Assembly: GCF_001263205.1 (NCBI RefSeq)
Contig: NZ_CP012333.1
Coordinates: 10,211,501 to 10,275,500, forward strand
Reading direction: 5' to 3'
Length of the DNA stretch: 64,000 bases
Source: Labilithrix luteola
GTDB lineage: Bacteria > Myxococcota_A > Polyangia > Polyangiales > Polyangiaceae
Shown here: positions 42,968 to 53,167 of the stretch, piece by piece
How positions within the stretch are numbered: the stretch's first letter is position 1
Layout: the number at the start of each line of letters is the position of its first letter
Translations under genes and position numbers: made by a program
Notes under the pieces: generated by a model
Databases searched by the model: none
Seen by the model: only the letters and a program-made list of their open reading frames with translations
What the model was told of the DNA's origin: nothing

Positions 42968-44614
42968 TCAGGGGCAGATGAACGTTCCCTTGAGGGCCTT
43001 CGCCGTCGCGTCGTAGGACTGGCTGGTTGCGTCGTTGAAGTACGGCTTGTTGGTGTTCGGGTCGTTGGAGATGCACCACACGGTGAAGTCCGAGTCCGCT
43101 TCGCCCGTCTGCGGGTTGAAGTCGAGCGGGCCGGACGCGCCGTTGAAGTCGACCGAGCCGCCACTGACGAGCGTGGAGAATCCGGTGTTGATCTTCGCGG
43201 GGCCGACGTCGAGCGACGTGGAGCCCTTCGCGATCAACTTCGTGAAGCCCGAGGCGATCGACGTGCCGGTAATGGGCTGCTTTCCTCCGCCCGACGCGAT
43301 GCTGTACGCAATCATGTAGGTCGCGTCGTACGAGCCGGCCATGCCGAAGACGAGCTGCGGGTTGTCCGGGTGGGCGGCGGTGTAGCGGTAGCTGAAGAAG
43401 TCCTGGCCGAGCGTCGTGAGGGTGCCGGGGACCGTGCCGCGAATGCGGGTACGAAGCTCGGGGCTCGCAGTGACGGCCGTGATGAGCTCCGTCTTCCGGG
43501 GCCCGTCGGGAATCATGTAGAGCGGCTTCTTCGCCTGGCCCTCCGCCGATGCCTCGTAGGGCACGAGGATCTCCGTGATCGCTTCGGCCGTTCCATTGAG
43601 GACGATGATGTCCGGCTGGAGGCCCTTCAATGCAGTCACCGCCGCGGCCGTCGTCTTGTCCACCGGACACGCGTCCGTCGACGTCGGTTGCTGCCCGGCC
43701 GCCGGACTCGGGTTGAAGCACTGCGTGAGGCGGTTGCTCGCGTTGGCAGGATCGTCGTAGCCGGCGCCGTTGAACTTGAGGTTCTTGCGGAGCTCGCTGT
43801 CGAGGCCGACACCGTACGCATCGCTCTTGCTGATGATCGCCAGCTTGACGGTGCCCGTGACCTTGCCTGCGAGCTCTCCGATGACGAGCTCCATCGCCTT
43901 GCTCTGGATGACGTCCGACGGCGCCGCTCGCCACACGAGACGAACGCCATCAGGCGAGGCCGCAAGGCCCGTGATGGAGATGGCCGTGGAGCTCGGAGCG
44001 AAGAGGAGCGCTTTTGCGGGGATCGTCGACTTCGTGGCGGCGTTGACGGTCTTTCCGCTCGTGCCAGCGCCGATGACGGCAGCGAACCCGAGGTCCGTGG
44101 TGAGGTGGTTCGCGGCCTTGACCTCGTCGGGCTGGTCGTCGCAACCGACGAACGCGAGCTTGCGCGGCTTCGCGCACTTGTCGGCAGAAGGAATGCCGCC
44201 CGCGTTGTTGATCTCGTCCACCGCGAGCTGGACGCTGTTCTGGCGGTTCAAGCCGCTCGACGCGTTCGCGCCGGTCAACGAAAGCAGCGTGCCGAAGAAG
44301 ATGGCGTCGTCGTCATCCGCGGCGCCAAGCACGTTGGGGCAAAGGTCGGACTTGAGCTTCACGCACTGGTTGTTGACGCAGGTCGCCGGCTCGCCGAGCT
44401 GCGCACTGCACTTCGTGTTGGTGCAGTCTCCTTTCGGCGCAGGCGGAGGTGCGTTGGCACACTCGTCCTGGGGGTCCGGCCCCGTCTCCGCGCCCGTACT
44501 GCCAGCGTCCCCCTGCGTTTTGGGGGTCGCCTCGTCCGACGAGGAGCACGCGACCGTGACGGTCATCAAGCACGCGCCAACTGCAACGAGTCCAAACAGA
44601 ACGTGTCTCTTCAT
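42968..44614 (-). CDS. Substrate-binding lipoprotein, branched-chain amino acid (Leu/Ile/Val-binding) type
   Basis: 548 residues with lipobox VTVACSSSDE, then a Cys-containing linker (CANAPPPAPKGDCTNTKC, CVNNQCVKL). From about 95 it is a type-I periplasmic binding fold: FGTLLSLTGANASSGLNRQN, AVDEINNAGGIP, FVGCDDQPDEVKAANHL, AVIGAGTSGKTVNAA. No permease or ATPase genes are nearby. It has Ser/Thr kinase genes on its side and a paralogue of the same fold 1.9 kb away, so it may act as a sensor rather than as a transporter component. Confidence 0.85.
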   Translation of the reverse strand: MKRHVLFGLVAVGACLMTVTVACSSSDEATPKTQGDAGSTGAETGPDPQDECANAPPPAPKGDCTNTKCSAQLGEPATCVNNQCVKLKSDLCPNVLGAADDDDAIFFGTLLSLTGANASSGLNRQNSVQLAVDEINNAGGIPSADKCAKPRKLAFVGCDDQPDEVKAANHLTTDLGFAAVIGAGTSGKTVNAATKSTIPAKALLFAPSSTAISITGLAASPDGVRLVWRAAPSDVIQSKAMELVIGELAGKVTGTVKLAIISKSDAYGVGLDSELRKNLKFNGAGYDDPANASNRLTQCFNPSPAAGQQPTSTDACPVDKTTAAAVTALKGLQPDIIVLNGTAEAITEILVPYEASAEGQAKKPLYMIPDGPRKTELITAVTASPELRTRIRGTVPGTLTTLGQDFFSYRYTAAHPDNPQLVFGMAGSYDATYMIAYSIASGGGKQPITGTSIASGFTKLIAKGSTSLDVGPAKINTGFSTLVSGGSVDFNGASGPLDFNPQTGEADSDFTVWCISNDPNTNKPYFNDATSQSYDATAKALKGTFICP

Positions 44615-45721
44615 GCTGCCTCCAGTGCCAAGCAAAGCGCTCGGCCGAGAGTCTCAGGCACTCAACGGCCGAATCGCATTTCGAACTTCACACCCGAATT
44701 CCACCCATCCGCGCGCTCGACCAATCGATAGCGGACTCGATAAAACGCACGAATCAGCAACAACCCGCGAAAACGAGCGCAGGGCACGCGGCCCCTGACA
44801 CAGTAAAGTACCCGCCTTCCCACGGCCGCGGCTACGGAAAGAATTGTTCCGTAGCGCATTTTTTTGAACCGAGAACCAACCAATCGGTTGACGCCAACTT
44901 CACGAACTACCCGTTCTCACCACCACCCTGGTGGCATTGAGGTGCCATTGCAGGATCGGAATTGATGAATCCGGGGCTAATCACATTTCGGATAGTGCAA
45001 TCACCGTCTCAACAGACGATGCAATTCTCAGACTGCCCCGCGATTCGCAATTTTGACGCGCATTTTCCGCGCCGATTTTTCAACTCAAAGTGCGGGACTC
45101 AAGTCCACAACAAGTCGAGATCCGCGCCGCCGCCCGACGTCCGGGATCGCTTGTGACGGTGCACGTCGCACGTTCGACACCGTACGGCGGACGCTCCGGT
45201 GAGCGCGTCGGCCCGACACCCGCGTCGAGTCGCGAAGCGACGCCCGACCTCTCTCCAGTGTGGACGCTATCGGGCTCCGAGCAAATGACGAGTGGGCGGT
45301 CACCCAGCACGGACAGAATCCGACGAAGGCACACCTCACGCACACGAGCGGGGCTGTTGAACCGAAGGCTCCACGATGACGCGCAGCGCCAGCGCGCATC
45401 GTCCATCCTTAAGAGTCCAGCAACCCGAGTCGCTCGACAAGGCCCCGTGGCCACGAGGCTACGAATGCGAGGTGCGAGCGCGCACCGGTCCTATCGTGAC
45501 CTCGGGCCCTCGCGCGCTATGTGACGCTGGCAGCGCGACAGACCGGGCGGCGCGCCGACCAACGCCGCCGCCCAACGTCGCGTGGCGCGTGGCGCTGCGT
45601 GGTCGCTACGACGGCCAGCCGACAAAATGAAAAACTGCCGCGTACGGGCATCCGCTCTTACCAAGCGAAAGGCTACCGTTCACGACAGCTCTTGCGGCTC
45701 CCGCGAGGAAACCGCATCTGT
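44615..45721. other. Intergenic region, no gene supported
   Basis: About 1.1 kb between the SBP start and tRNA-Thr. The part near 44820-45110 is AT-richer than the surroundings (for example ATTTTTTTGAA), as expected for promoters of the SBP gene. Only short ORFs on both strands with no recognisable product are present, and the 45.1-45.7 kb part has no persuasive coding bias. No repeat, hairpin or RNA was confidently identified. Confidence 0.6.
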
Positions 45722-45796
<75 letters not shown>

Positions 45797-46538
45797 GATT
45801 GGTTTTCTGCGGTTCCGCCCGCTGTACAAACACCAGGGGAACCAGCCGTCCGAAGCGCCGAGAGCGCCGTCGAACATGGGCACCAAGTACGTCGAGCCAC
45901 GATCAGAGTCAAGGAATTTTCGATCGTTGCCTGCGCCGATTCTTCGAACCGCCTGGAAAGCAGGGGGCGCCGTGGCGACGTCTCGACGTCCACCGATCGG
46001 GTGACATGCGCGGGCTCTCTCTGGCTCGCGGCTCGCGACTCGCGGCGGGCTCCTCTCCGGCGTCGGCAGACGACCACGCGACGTCGCCACGCTCCTCGGC
46101 CACCCCCGACGTACGTCGTCCTGCGTTACGCGCGGCGTCTCTCTCTTCGCCAACGAGCACGACGACCGTCCTGCGCGTGGATGGCGGGGACGCCGTGGAC
46201 GGGCGTGGAGGGCGCGGAAGGACCGGAAGCACCGGAGGGAGAAGCGCGGAACGGAGTGGAGTGGCTGGCGCGCAGGAACAAACGTTTCCGCAAAACCGTC
46301 TCCGGCGCCGCAGGTCGCTTCACGAATTACCTATGCACGCCCGCGTAGAGGCATTGTTCAACACGAATCCGACACCCACTCCTTCGTTGTCGCGACCTGG
46401 TCGTTCGAGTGACCTCAATTGGTCTCATTGCGTCTCAGGGCGTCGCCAGGGAATGCCAAGTTTCAAGTTCGAAATTCTTTGCTTCTCTGAGCTAGCCAAT
46501 TTCATCGCATGGAGGTTACGCTTCCTTTTGCGTCTCCC
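45797..46538. other. Intergenic region, no gene supported
   Basis: About 740 bp between tRNA-Thr and the next SBP gene. Overlapping ORFs of up to 270 codons occur on both strands, but none has a recognisable product. Short AT-richer stretches near 46440-46500 are likely to hold the promoter of the SBP gene. No repeat array or RNA was identified. Confidence 0.55.
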
Positions 46539-47966
46539 ATGAACAGACTTGCCCTCTCGCGTATCTCGCTCACTGCTGTTGCACTTTCGATCAGCGTGGC
46601 CGGCTTCCTCCCGGCCTGCAGTGACAAAGGCGAAGCCGTCACACCGGCTCCGACCGCCGCGAATGCGAACGTGGTGCAGATGGGTCTCGTGCTCTCGTTG
46701 AGCGGAGACTTCAGCAGCATCGGTTCGGAAGCGAAGCGCGGAGCCGAGGTCGCCGTCGCGCAGATCAACGCGCTCGGGGGCATCCTTGGCGGCCGACAGA
46801 TCCAGCTCGTCACGGTCGACGACCGGAGCGATCCGAAGCAGACGCGTGCTCGCGTCGAGGAGCTCGCTGCGAACGGAGTCGTCGCTGCCGTCGGGCCGTC
46901 GACGAGCCAAGCCGCGCTCGAGTTGAAGGATCTGATCGTGAGCGACAAGATCCTCTACGTCTCGCCGAGCGCAACGTCCCCGTTGCTCGATCACATCAAC
47001 GACGGTGTCACGGCGGCGCCCAACACCAGGGCCCCGGTGCTCTTCCGCACGGCCGCGACCGACGCATTCCTCGCGGCGGCGCTCTCGCAGTGGTCGTCGG
47101 ACTCGATCAACAACACGCGGCGCTGCCCCTATCTCGCGCTCGTCGTGCAGAACGATTCCTACGGCTCACCGATCGCCGAACAGCTCACGCTGGCGTACAC
47201 GCGCCTGCACGTGCAGGTCAAACAGACCATCACGCTCGACGCCGCCACGGCGAACTCGCAGACGCTCGCGAGCGCGGCCGCGCAGGTCGGTGCGCTGGCG
47301 ATGCCGACGCAGACCAACGCGGTCCAGTGCCAGGTGGTCGTTGCGCAGCCCACGCTCGCAGCCGACTACATCCGCGCATTCAAGGACTACACCGGGAAGG
47401 ACACCCAGCGCGGCGGTTGGACCGACTTCGTCACGCTCGGCTCCGACGGCTTCCGGCAGAACGACTTCCTCTCCGCGAGCCGCGCCGATCCGGCCGACAA
47501 GGCCTCGCCGACGGCGGCCGAAGGAAGCTTCTCCGCGGCCGCCGACACCGTGCCTCCCAAGCGAGACGACTTCTCCGTCTCCCAGGAGTTCGCTGCCTTC
47601 AACAACCTGTTCGCGGCGCAGTTCCCTGGGCTCGATCTGGGGCGCTACAGCTCCACGGCATACGACGCCACGGTGATGCTCGCCATGGCGATGGAGCGCG
47701 CGCAAACTTCGAGTGACGTAAAGCAGCTTCGAGAAGCTCTCTTCCAACTCTCGGGGACCGGCCAAACCGTGACCCCTGCCAAAATGGGTGACATGCTCGA
47801 GAGAGTCCGTCGCACCCCAACATTGAATTACCAGGGTGTGTCTGGTTCGCTCGATTTCCAGGACAATGGATCGGTGCGGTCGGACTTCTCGGTGTGGAGG
47901 GTCCAGGGGGGCGTTTTCACGCTGGTGTCGACGCTGAGTGAGTCCGTGCTCTCGACTTCGAATTGA
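46539..47966 (+). CDS. Substrate-binding lipoprotein, branched-chain amino acid type, second copy
   Basis: 475 residues with lipobox GFLPACSDKG. Type-I binding fold: MGLVLSLSGDFSSIGSEAKRG, AEVAVAQINALGGILGGRQI, VVAAVGPSTSQAALELKDLI, LVVQNDSYGSPIAEQL. The C-terminal MLERVRRTPTLNYQGVSGSL is typical of Leu/Ile/Val-binding relatives. It ends 19 bp before the PEGA kinase gene, so the two probably form an operon. The start is 46539 or 46509; 46539 gives the usual signal length. Confidence 0.85.
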   Translation: MNRLALSRISLTAVALSISVAGFLPACSDKGEAVTPAPTAANANVVQMGLVLSLSGDFSSIGSEAKRGAEVAVAQINALGGILGGRQIQLVTVDDRSDPKQTRARVEELAANGVVAAVGPSTSQAALELKDLIVSDKILYVSPSATSPLLDHINDGVTAAPNTRAPVLFRTAATDAFLAAALSQWSSDSINNTRRCPYLALVVQNDSYGSPIAEQLTLAYTRLHVQVKQTITLDAATANSQTLASAAAQVGALAMPTQTNAVQCQVVVAQPTLAADYIRAFKDYTGKDTQRGGWTDFVTLGSDGFRQNDFLSASRADPADKASPTAAEGSFSAAADTVPPKRDDFSVSQEFAAFNNLFAAQFPGLDLGRYSSTAYDATVMLAMAMERAQTSSDVKQLREALFQLSGTGQTVTPAKMGDMLERVRRTPTLNYQGVSGSLDFQDNGSVRSDFSVWRVQGGVFTLVSTLSESVLSTSN

Positions 47967-47985
47967 CGTGAGCGGAGGTTAGGGC

Positions 47986-49743
47986 TTGAAACTGGGCAAG
48001 TACCAGCTGGTTGCGGAGATCGCCCGGGGCGGGATGGGCATCGTGTATCTGGCCGTCGCCCACGGTCCCGCCCGGTTCAGCAAACTCGTCGTCGTCAAGG
48101 AGCTGAAGCCGGAGCTCGTCGAGGATCCTCAATTCCTCGAGATGTTCCAGGAGGAGGCGCGGCTCGCTGCGCGTCTCAGTCACCCGAACATCGTGCAGAC
48201 ACACGAAGTCGGGAACGAAGGAAACCGTCACTACCTCGTGATGGATTACCTCGATGGCGTGACGCTCGCGCGTCTGCTCCGTCGCAAGAACACCCTCTTC
48301 ACACGCGACATGCACCTGCGAGTCATCTGCGAGATGCTCGACGGCTTGCACTACGCGCACACGCTCACGGACTTCGATGGCTCGCCGCTGGGCATCGTCC
48401 ACCGTGACGTGTCCCCGCAGAACGTGTTCCTCACGTACGACGGGCAAGCGAAGCTCGTCGACTTCGGCATCGCGAAGGCGCTCGACTCGAACATCGAGAC
48501 GCGCACGGGCATGCTGAAGGGCAAGCCGGCGTACATGGCACCGGAACAGATCGGTGGCGACATCGATCCCCGCTCGGACGTGTTCGCTGCTGGCGTCATG
48601 ATCTGGGAAGCCGTCGCTGGCCAGCGCATGTGGCACAAGAAGAGCGACGTCGAGGTGCTCACGCGGATCATCAAGGGCGAAATGCCCTTGCTCGCTGACG
48701 TTGCGCCCGATGCGCCGCCGGCGTTGATCGCGATCTGCAATCGCGCGATCACGAAAGATCGCGAGACGCGCTTCGCGAGCGCCGCGGAGTTGCGTGCGGA
48801 GCTCGAGACGTTCCTTCGCGAGAACGCGCCGGCGGTGACGATGCGCGAGGTGGGCGCGGTCGTGGGGGAGGTGTTCACCGCCGAGCGCACGACGACGCGC
48901 AGCACGATCGAGGCGCATCTCTCGCGGCTCAAGTCGGGATCAGAAACCACGGTCGAGAAGCTCCCGAGCCTGCGCCCAGCCGCCCCCTCGCCGGAGTCGA
49001 TTTCGAACCCGGGCTACGACGGCAGTGCGCCGAGCAGCTCGCTCGCGGCCACGCCGCCGGGCTCGACGCTGGCAAGCGAACCTCTTGCGGCGCTCAACCT
49101 ACCGAACCAGAAAGAGCGCCGTCTCAAAGGACTGCTGGTGGCAACGTTCGTCGGCATCGGCGCCGTCGCCGCGGCAACGTTCGTGATCGCGACGCGCCAC
49201 CACGACGATGACGACGCCGGAAAGAAGGCGTTGAGCGCCGCGATCGCCCCCAGCGAGGCGGCCTCGGCGGGCCCCGAGATCCACGCCGACTCCGGTCCAC
49301 GCCTCGCGCTCAACGAGGGCGAATCGGCCGCTGGCGCAGCCGTCCCAGCGGGCCCCGCGCGCCCGGATCCCAAGCCCGAAACTCGACGAATCGCCGCCGT
49401 TGCGCCGATCCCGCAGCCTCGCTCGACCGGTTACCCCACGCCGCATTCCGCGCCTCCCCCAGCCCCGACGCCAAAGGCTGCGCCGTCGGCAGCACCGTCG
49501 GTCAGCGTCGATGCGCCCGAACGCCCGGGCCCGGCATCGACCGGATACCTCACGATCGACACGTATCCGTGGACGCGCGTGACCGCGCAAGGACGCGTGC
49601 TCGGCGACACTCCGCTCGTTCGTGTGCCGCTTCCCGCAGGAACGCACGTGCTCACGCTCGAGAACCCCAACGAGAAGGTGCACCAGACGACCGTCGTCGT
49701 CATCAAGGCCGGTGAAACCGTCTCGCGTCGGCTCGCGTTCTGA
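47986..49743 (+). CDS. Ser/Thr protein kinase with transmembrane helix and PEGA domain
   Basis: 585 residues, TTG start preceded by GGAGG. Kinase domain: ARGGMGIVY, VVKELKPE, HRDVSPQN, LVDFGIAKA, MAPEQI. One transmembrane helix (LLVATFVGIGAVAAATFVIA), a Pro/Ala-rich linker and a C-terminal PEGA domain (TGYLTIDTYPWTRVTAQGR, TPLVRVPLPAGTHVLTLENP) follow. The PEGA domain may bind cell-envelope polysaccharide. Coupled closely with the upstream SBP gene, it could phosphorylate targets in response to the SBP ligand. Its C terminus is very similar to that of the 51245 kinase. Confidence 0.92.
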   Translation: MKLGKYQLVAEIARGGMGIVYLAVAHGPARFSKLVVVKELKPELVEDPQFLEMFQEEARLAARLSHPNIVQTHEVGNEGNRHYLVMDYLDGVTLARLLRRKNTLFTRDMHLRVICEMLDGLHYAHTLTDFDGSPLGIVHRDVSPQNVFLTYDGQAKLVDFGIAKALDSNIETRTGMLKGKPAYMAPEQIGGDIDPRSDVFAAGVMIWEAVAGQRMWHKKSDVEVLTRIIKGEMPLLADVAPDAPPALIAICNRAITKDRETRFASAAELRAELETFLRENAPAVTMREVGAVVGEVFTAERTTTRSTIEAHLSRLKSGSETTVEKLPSLRPAAPSPESISNPGYDGSAPSSSLAATPPGSTLASEPLAALNLPNQKERRLKGLLVATFVGIGAVAAATFVIATRHHDDDDAGKKALSAAIAPSEAASAGPEIHADSGPRLALNEGESAAGAAVPAGPARPDPKPETRRIAAVAPIPQPRSTGYPTPHSAPPPAPTPKAAPSAAPSVSVDAPERPGPASTGYLTIDTYPWTRVTAQGRVLGDTPLVRVPLPAGTHVLTLENPNEKVHQTTVVVIKAGETVSRRLAF

Positions 49744-49796
49744 TTCCGCGACGCCCCTCCCGTCCTGCTTCCAACGTCCTCTCGACGAGTCCATCG

Positions 49797-50291
49797 ATGA
49801 ACATCCGAGCTTCGATTCTTGCGTGCATCGGAACCGCCCTCACGCTCGCGGCCTGCGCGGCGAAAACCGAGTCGGATCCGCCGCCGGTCAACTTCAACAT
49901 TGCATTTCCATCGACGTCGGCGGCCGTCCTCACCGACTCGGTCAAGGTGTACGTGTTCGCTGGAACGCCGGCGTCGTGCAGCGAGCTCGTTCGTCTGCGC
50001 CAAACGCAGCAGCCGCTCCCGCCGACCGTCACCGAGACTGGCGCGCTGTCGCCCTGCCAGCTCGCGGGCGGGCAAGGCAGCACCTTCCAGCTGCCCATCA
50101 ACGAGACGTACACGATGCTCGCCGTCGGTCAGATCGGCAGCGCGGATGTCTTCGCAGGTTGCGTCGTGCAGTCCAACTACGGAGCCACCGAGGCTCTGCC
50201 GATTCCGCTCAGCTTCATCGACAACAAGCAGAAACTCGCCACGACCCAGTGCGTGAAACTCTCTGACAAGTGCTCCGGCGCGTGCCAGTAA
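49797..50291 (+). CDS. Small lipoprotein, function unknown
   Basis: 164 residues, lipobox LTLAACAAKTE. The mature part has beta-rich, Thr/Ser-containing segments and five cysteines after the lipobox (CSELVRL, SPCQLAGG, AGCVVQ, QCVKLSDKC-x3-CQ). No family is recognised. It lies 53 bp downstream of the PEGA kinase and just upstream of the TPR gene, within the kinase gene cluster. Confidence 0.75.
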   Translation: MNIRASILACIGTALTLAACAAKTESDPPPVNFNIAFPSTSAAVLTDSVKVYVFAGTPASCSELVRLRQTQQPLPPTVTETGALSPCQLAGGQGSTFQLPINETYTMLAVGQIGSADVFAGCVVQSNYGATEALPIPLSFIDNKQKLATTQCVKLSDKCSGACQ

Positions 50292-50305
50292 CCCACGAGA
50301 TCGCC

Positions 50306-51166
50306 ATGCGTCCGACCCGCATTTCTCGCTTCTTCGCCATCGCCGGTTTCGTCGCCGCCACCGCCCTCGCGGGCCCCTCGTTCGCGGGCGTGGAGAGTGA
50401 TCTCGCATCCGCCGAGAACGCTTACGCGGCGCTCGATTACGCGACCGCAACGAACGCCGCCGAGGCCGTTCTTGGCCAGCGCGGACTGAGCCACGACGTC
50501 CTCACTCGCGCATGCCGCGTGGCTGCTCTTGCGCATGCTGCGCAGGGGCACGGCGAACAGGCCAAACAGGCGTTCGTGCTCCTGCTCCAGTATGATCCCG
50601 AGTTCAAGCTCGACGGCAAGCTCGGACCGCGCTTTTCCGACCCGTTCGCCGAGGCGCGCGGTTACTGGCAGGCGCAGGGCCGCAAGCCCGGCATGGACGT
50701 CGAGACGTTCGTGACCTACGGCCAGGTCGGTCAGATCCGTGTCGCCACGCGCGATCCGCTCGGCACGGTCAAGCGCGTCACGGTTGGCTATCGCTGGGCC
50801 CCCGCACGCGACTACGCGATGACGACGGTCGAACCCGGAACGAAGCAGATCGAGGTCGAAGCGAATCCTTCGAGCTCGACGCGCCTCGAATACTACGTGC
50901 GCGCGGTCGACGCGAAGGACAGCGCCGTCTTCGAGGACGGCTCGCCCGAAGCACCGAAATCCACCACCGTCACCGAGCCCGCTCACGCGACGAAGGAAGA
51001 GAAGAAGTCGATCTTCGCGAGCCCGTGGTTCTACATCGCGGGTGGCGCGCTCCTCGCCGCTGCGGGGACCTACGGCTACTTCGCCCTGCGGCCTACCGAA
51101 TACACGCCGGCTTCGTCGGGTCGCACCACGCTCGGCGCTGCGTGTGGCGGCGCGCGCTGCGACTGA
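50306..51166 (+). CDS. Exported protein with TPR-like N terminus and C-terminal membrane anchor
   Basis: 286 residues. Signal peptide (ATALAGPSFAG), then helical repeats (AENAYAALDYATATNAAEAV, ACRVAALAHAAQGHGEQAKQ) and a beta domain (QIRVATRDPLGTVKRVTVGYR). A C-terminal hydrophobic helix (FYIAGGALLAAAGTYGYFAL) is seen. It ends at the terminator at 51193. It lies 14 bp after the previous lipoprotein, so SBP, kinase, lipoprotein and this gene probably form one operon. Confidence 0.78.
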   Translation: MRPTRISRFFAIAGFVAATALAGPSFAGVESDLASAENAYAALDYATATNAAEAVLGQRGLSHDVLTRACRVAALAHAAQGHGEQAKQAFVLLLQYDPEFKLDGKLGPRFSDPFAEARGYWQAQGRKPGMDVETFVTYGQVGQIRVATRDPLGTVKRVTVGYRWAPARDYAMTTVEPGTKQIEVEANPSSSTRLEYYVRAVDAKDSAVFEDGSPEAPKSTTVTEPAHATKEEKKSIFASPWFYIAGGALLAAAGTYGYFALRPTEYTPASSGRTTLGAACGGARCD

Positions 51167-51192
51167 CACGATTCAGAATCGGAAGGGAACAC

Positions 51193-51230
51193 GGAAGGCG
51201 GGACGCACCGGCGTCTCGCCTTTCCTTTTT
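51193..51230 (+). terminator. Terminator after the SBP-kinase operon
   Basis: A stem with one G-T pair and one bulge, GGAAGGCGGGACGC against GCGTCTCGCCTTTCC, and a 4-nt loop are followed by TTTTT at 51226-51230. Placed between convergent genes. Confidence 0.8.
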
Positions 51231-51244
51231 GGGCGAATCGCCGT

Positions 51245-53059
51245 TCAGAACGCCAGGCGTTTGGTGGTCGTCTCGCCGCTCTTGATGACGACCGTCGTCG
51301 TCTGACGGAGCCCCTCGGTGGGGTTTTCGAAGACGACCGTGTGCGTCCCGGGAGGAAGCGGAACTTTCACGAGCGGCGTGTTGCCGAGCGCGCGACCGTT
51401 CACGCTGACTTTCGTCCACGGATAGGTGTCGAGCGTCACGTACCCCGGCGGGGCGGCGATCGTCGGCTCGGCCGAGTCCTCCGCGGGAGCGCTCGCCGCT
51501 CGTTTCGGTGGCGGCGCGGGCACGATCGGAGCAATCCGAGGCTTTCCAGTTGGCGCGGTCCAGCCTCGCGCGACGGCAGGCTTCGCGGCAGAAGGCTCCG
51601 ACTCGAAAACCTCGGCCTCCGCCGAAGGAGCCGGCGCGGTTGGCGGCGTCACCGTTTCGACCACCGCCGGACGAGGCGCGATCGCCGCCGCTGCGAGAGG
51701 CGGGGGCTGGGGCAGTGCTTTGGCCTCGACCGGCGTCTCCTTTTTGGACGACGCAACGATGACGCCGATCAGCGCACCGATGCCGAGCAGGAGGACGCCC
51801 ACCGAGGCCACGAGCATCGGAACGAGACGGCTACTCTGTGGCGCCGGCGCAAGCGACTTCGCGTCGACCTGCACGAAGGGCCCGACCGAGCCAATCGACT
51901 CGAGGCCCGCGGTGGGCAGGCTGACGATGTTGCTCATGCTCGGCCGCCTCGGCTGCTGCTGCTCGAAGTGCTCGTCGAGGTGGACGAAGATCTCCGGATC
52001 GTTGGGCACGGCGACCCTCCCCTGCCCCTCGGAGCCGGGGCTTCCGGACACGCGCTGCCGAATCAAGGACGCGATCTCCTCGCGGTGAGCCTTGAACAGC
52101 TCCGAGACGATGGCGCCGAGATCGCCTTCGCCGGCGTCGAGCTTCGGCATGGTCGCGAGCAGTGCCTCGCGCATTTCGGCGGCGCTCTCGTAGCGATCGC
52201 CGGGCTCGCGTGCGAGCGCTTTGTGGACGATGGCGTCGAGCTCCGGATCGATGTCGGGCACGACCGTCGAGAGGCGAGGCGGCGTGGCCTTCACGGCTGC
52301 AACGAGCTGCTCGACCATGTTCGCCCCGCTCACGAGCTTGCGCTGCGCGAGGAGCTCCCAGAGGATGACGCCCGCCGAATAGATGTCCGCGCGACGATCG
52401 ACGGCCTTTCCGAGAATCTGCTCGGGCGGCATGTAGCGCGCCTTGCCCTTCATCGTTCCCGCGCGCGTCTCGGTGGACCGGAACGCCGCCTTCGCGATGC
52501 CGAAGTCGACGAGCTTGATGGCGCCGTCGTACCCGACGATCACGTTTTGCGGGCTCACATCGCGGTGGACGATGTTCAGCTTCGCCCCTGCATAGTCCTT
52601 CAATTCGTGTGCGTAATGAAGGCCCGCGAGAACGTCGGCAACGACGCGGGCCGCAAGCTTCGCCGGCAGCCTGCGACCGCGCTTGACGAGCTCGCGCTGC
52701 ACGCGATTGAGCGAAGGCCCCTCGATGTACTCCATGACGAGATAGAGGCTGCCGCCCTCCTCGCACGCGTCGAACGTCTGCACGACGTTGGCGTGGTTGA
52801 GGAGCATCGAGAGCTTCGCCTCGTCCCAGAACATCTTCGCGAAGTGGTCGGCCTTGTCGCCATCGCGATCGTCCTCTTCCTCTTTCACGAGGTCGGTTCG
52901 GAGACGCTTGATGACGGCGAGACGCGAGAGCCCTCCCCCGCTGGACTGGGATATCGCGAGGTACACGTCCGCCATTCCGCCCTGACCGAGTTTCAGGAAT
53001 GGCGTGTACTTCCCAAGAACTGGAAGCGAGGTCGGTTGGGTCACGGGCCGCACAATCAT
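51245..53059 (-). CDS. Ser/Thr protein kinase with transmembrane helix and PEGA domain
   Basis: 604 residues. Kinase: GQGGMADVYLA, LAVIKRLRTDL, HRDVSPQN, LVDFGIAKA, MPPEQI. A single transmembrane helix (LVASVGVLLLGIGALIGVIVA), Pro-rich linker and C-terminal PEGA domain (GYVTLDTYPWTKVSVNGRAL, TPLVKVPLPPGTHTVVFENP) follow. The PEGA domain is closely similar to that of the 47986 kinase and ends in the same KRLAF/RRLAF, suggesting duplication. Convergent with the SBP-kinase operon. Confidence 0.92.
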   Translation of the reverse strand: MIVRPVTQPTSLPVLGKYTPFLKLGQGGMADVYLAISQSSGGGLSRLAVIKRLRTDLVKEEEDDRDGDKADHFAKMFWDEAKLSMLLNHANVVQTFDACEEGGSLYLVMEYIEGPSLNRVQRELVKRGRRLPAKLAARVVADVLAGLHYAHELKDYAGAKLNIVHRDVSPQNVIVGYDGAIKLVDFGIAKAAFRSTETRAGTMKGKARYMPPEQILGKAVDRRADIYSAGVILWELLAQRKLVSGANMVEQLVAAVKATPPRLSTVVPDIDPELDAIVHKALAREPGDRYESAAEMREALLATMPKLDAGEGDLGAIVSELFKAHREEIASLIRQRVSGSPGSEGQGRVAVPNDPEIFVHLDEHFEQQQPRRPSMSNIVSLPTAGLESIGSVGPFVQVDAKSLAPAPQSSRLVPMLVASVGVLLLGIGALIGVIVASSKKETPVEAKALPQPPPLAAAAIAPRPAVVETVTPPTAPAPSAEAEVFESEPSAAKPAVARGWTAPTGKPRIAPIVPAPPPKRAASAPAEDSAEPTIAAPPGYVTLDTYPWTKVSVNGRALGNTPLVKVPLPPGTHTVVFENPTEGLRQTTTVVIKSGETTTKRLAF

Positions 53060-53167
53060 GGCGTTAGCTCGGGTTCAGCCCGGCGCCCGTCACGCTCGAC
53101 TTACTTCGTCTTACGGCGTCCGCCCGCTCGGTCGACCACATACCTTACAGCGTATCATTTGCCCCCC

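Noticed and set aside
45090..45630. Small coding genes between the SBP gene and tRNA-Thr
   Set aside because: Overlapping short frames on both strands, no ribosome binding site or recognisable product.
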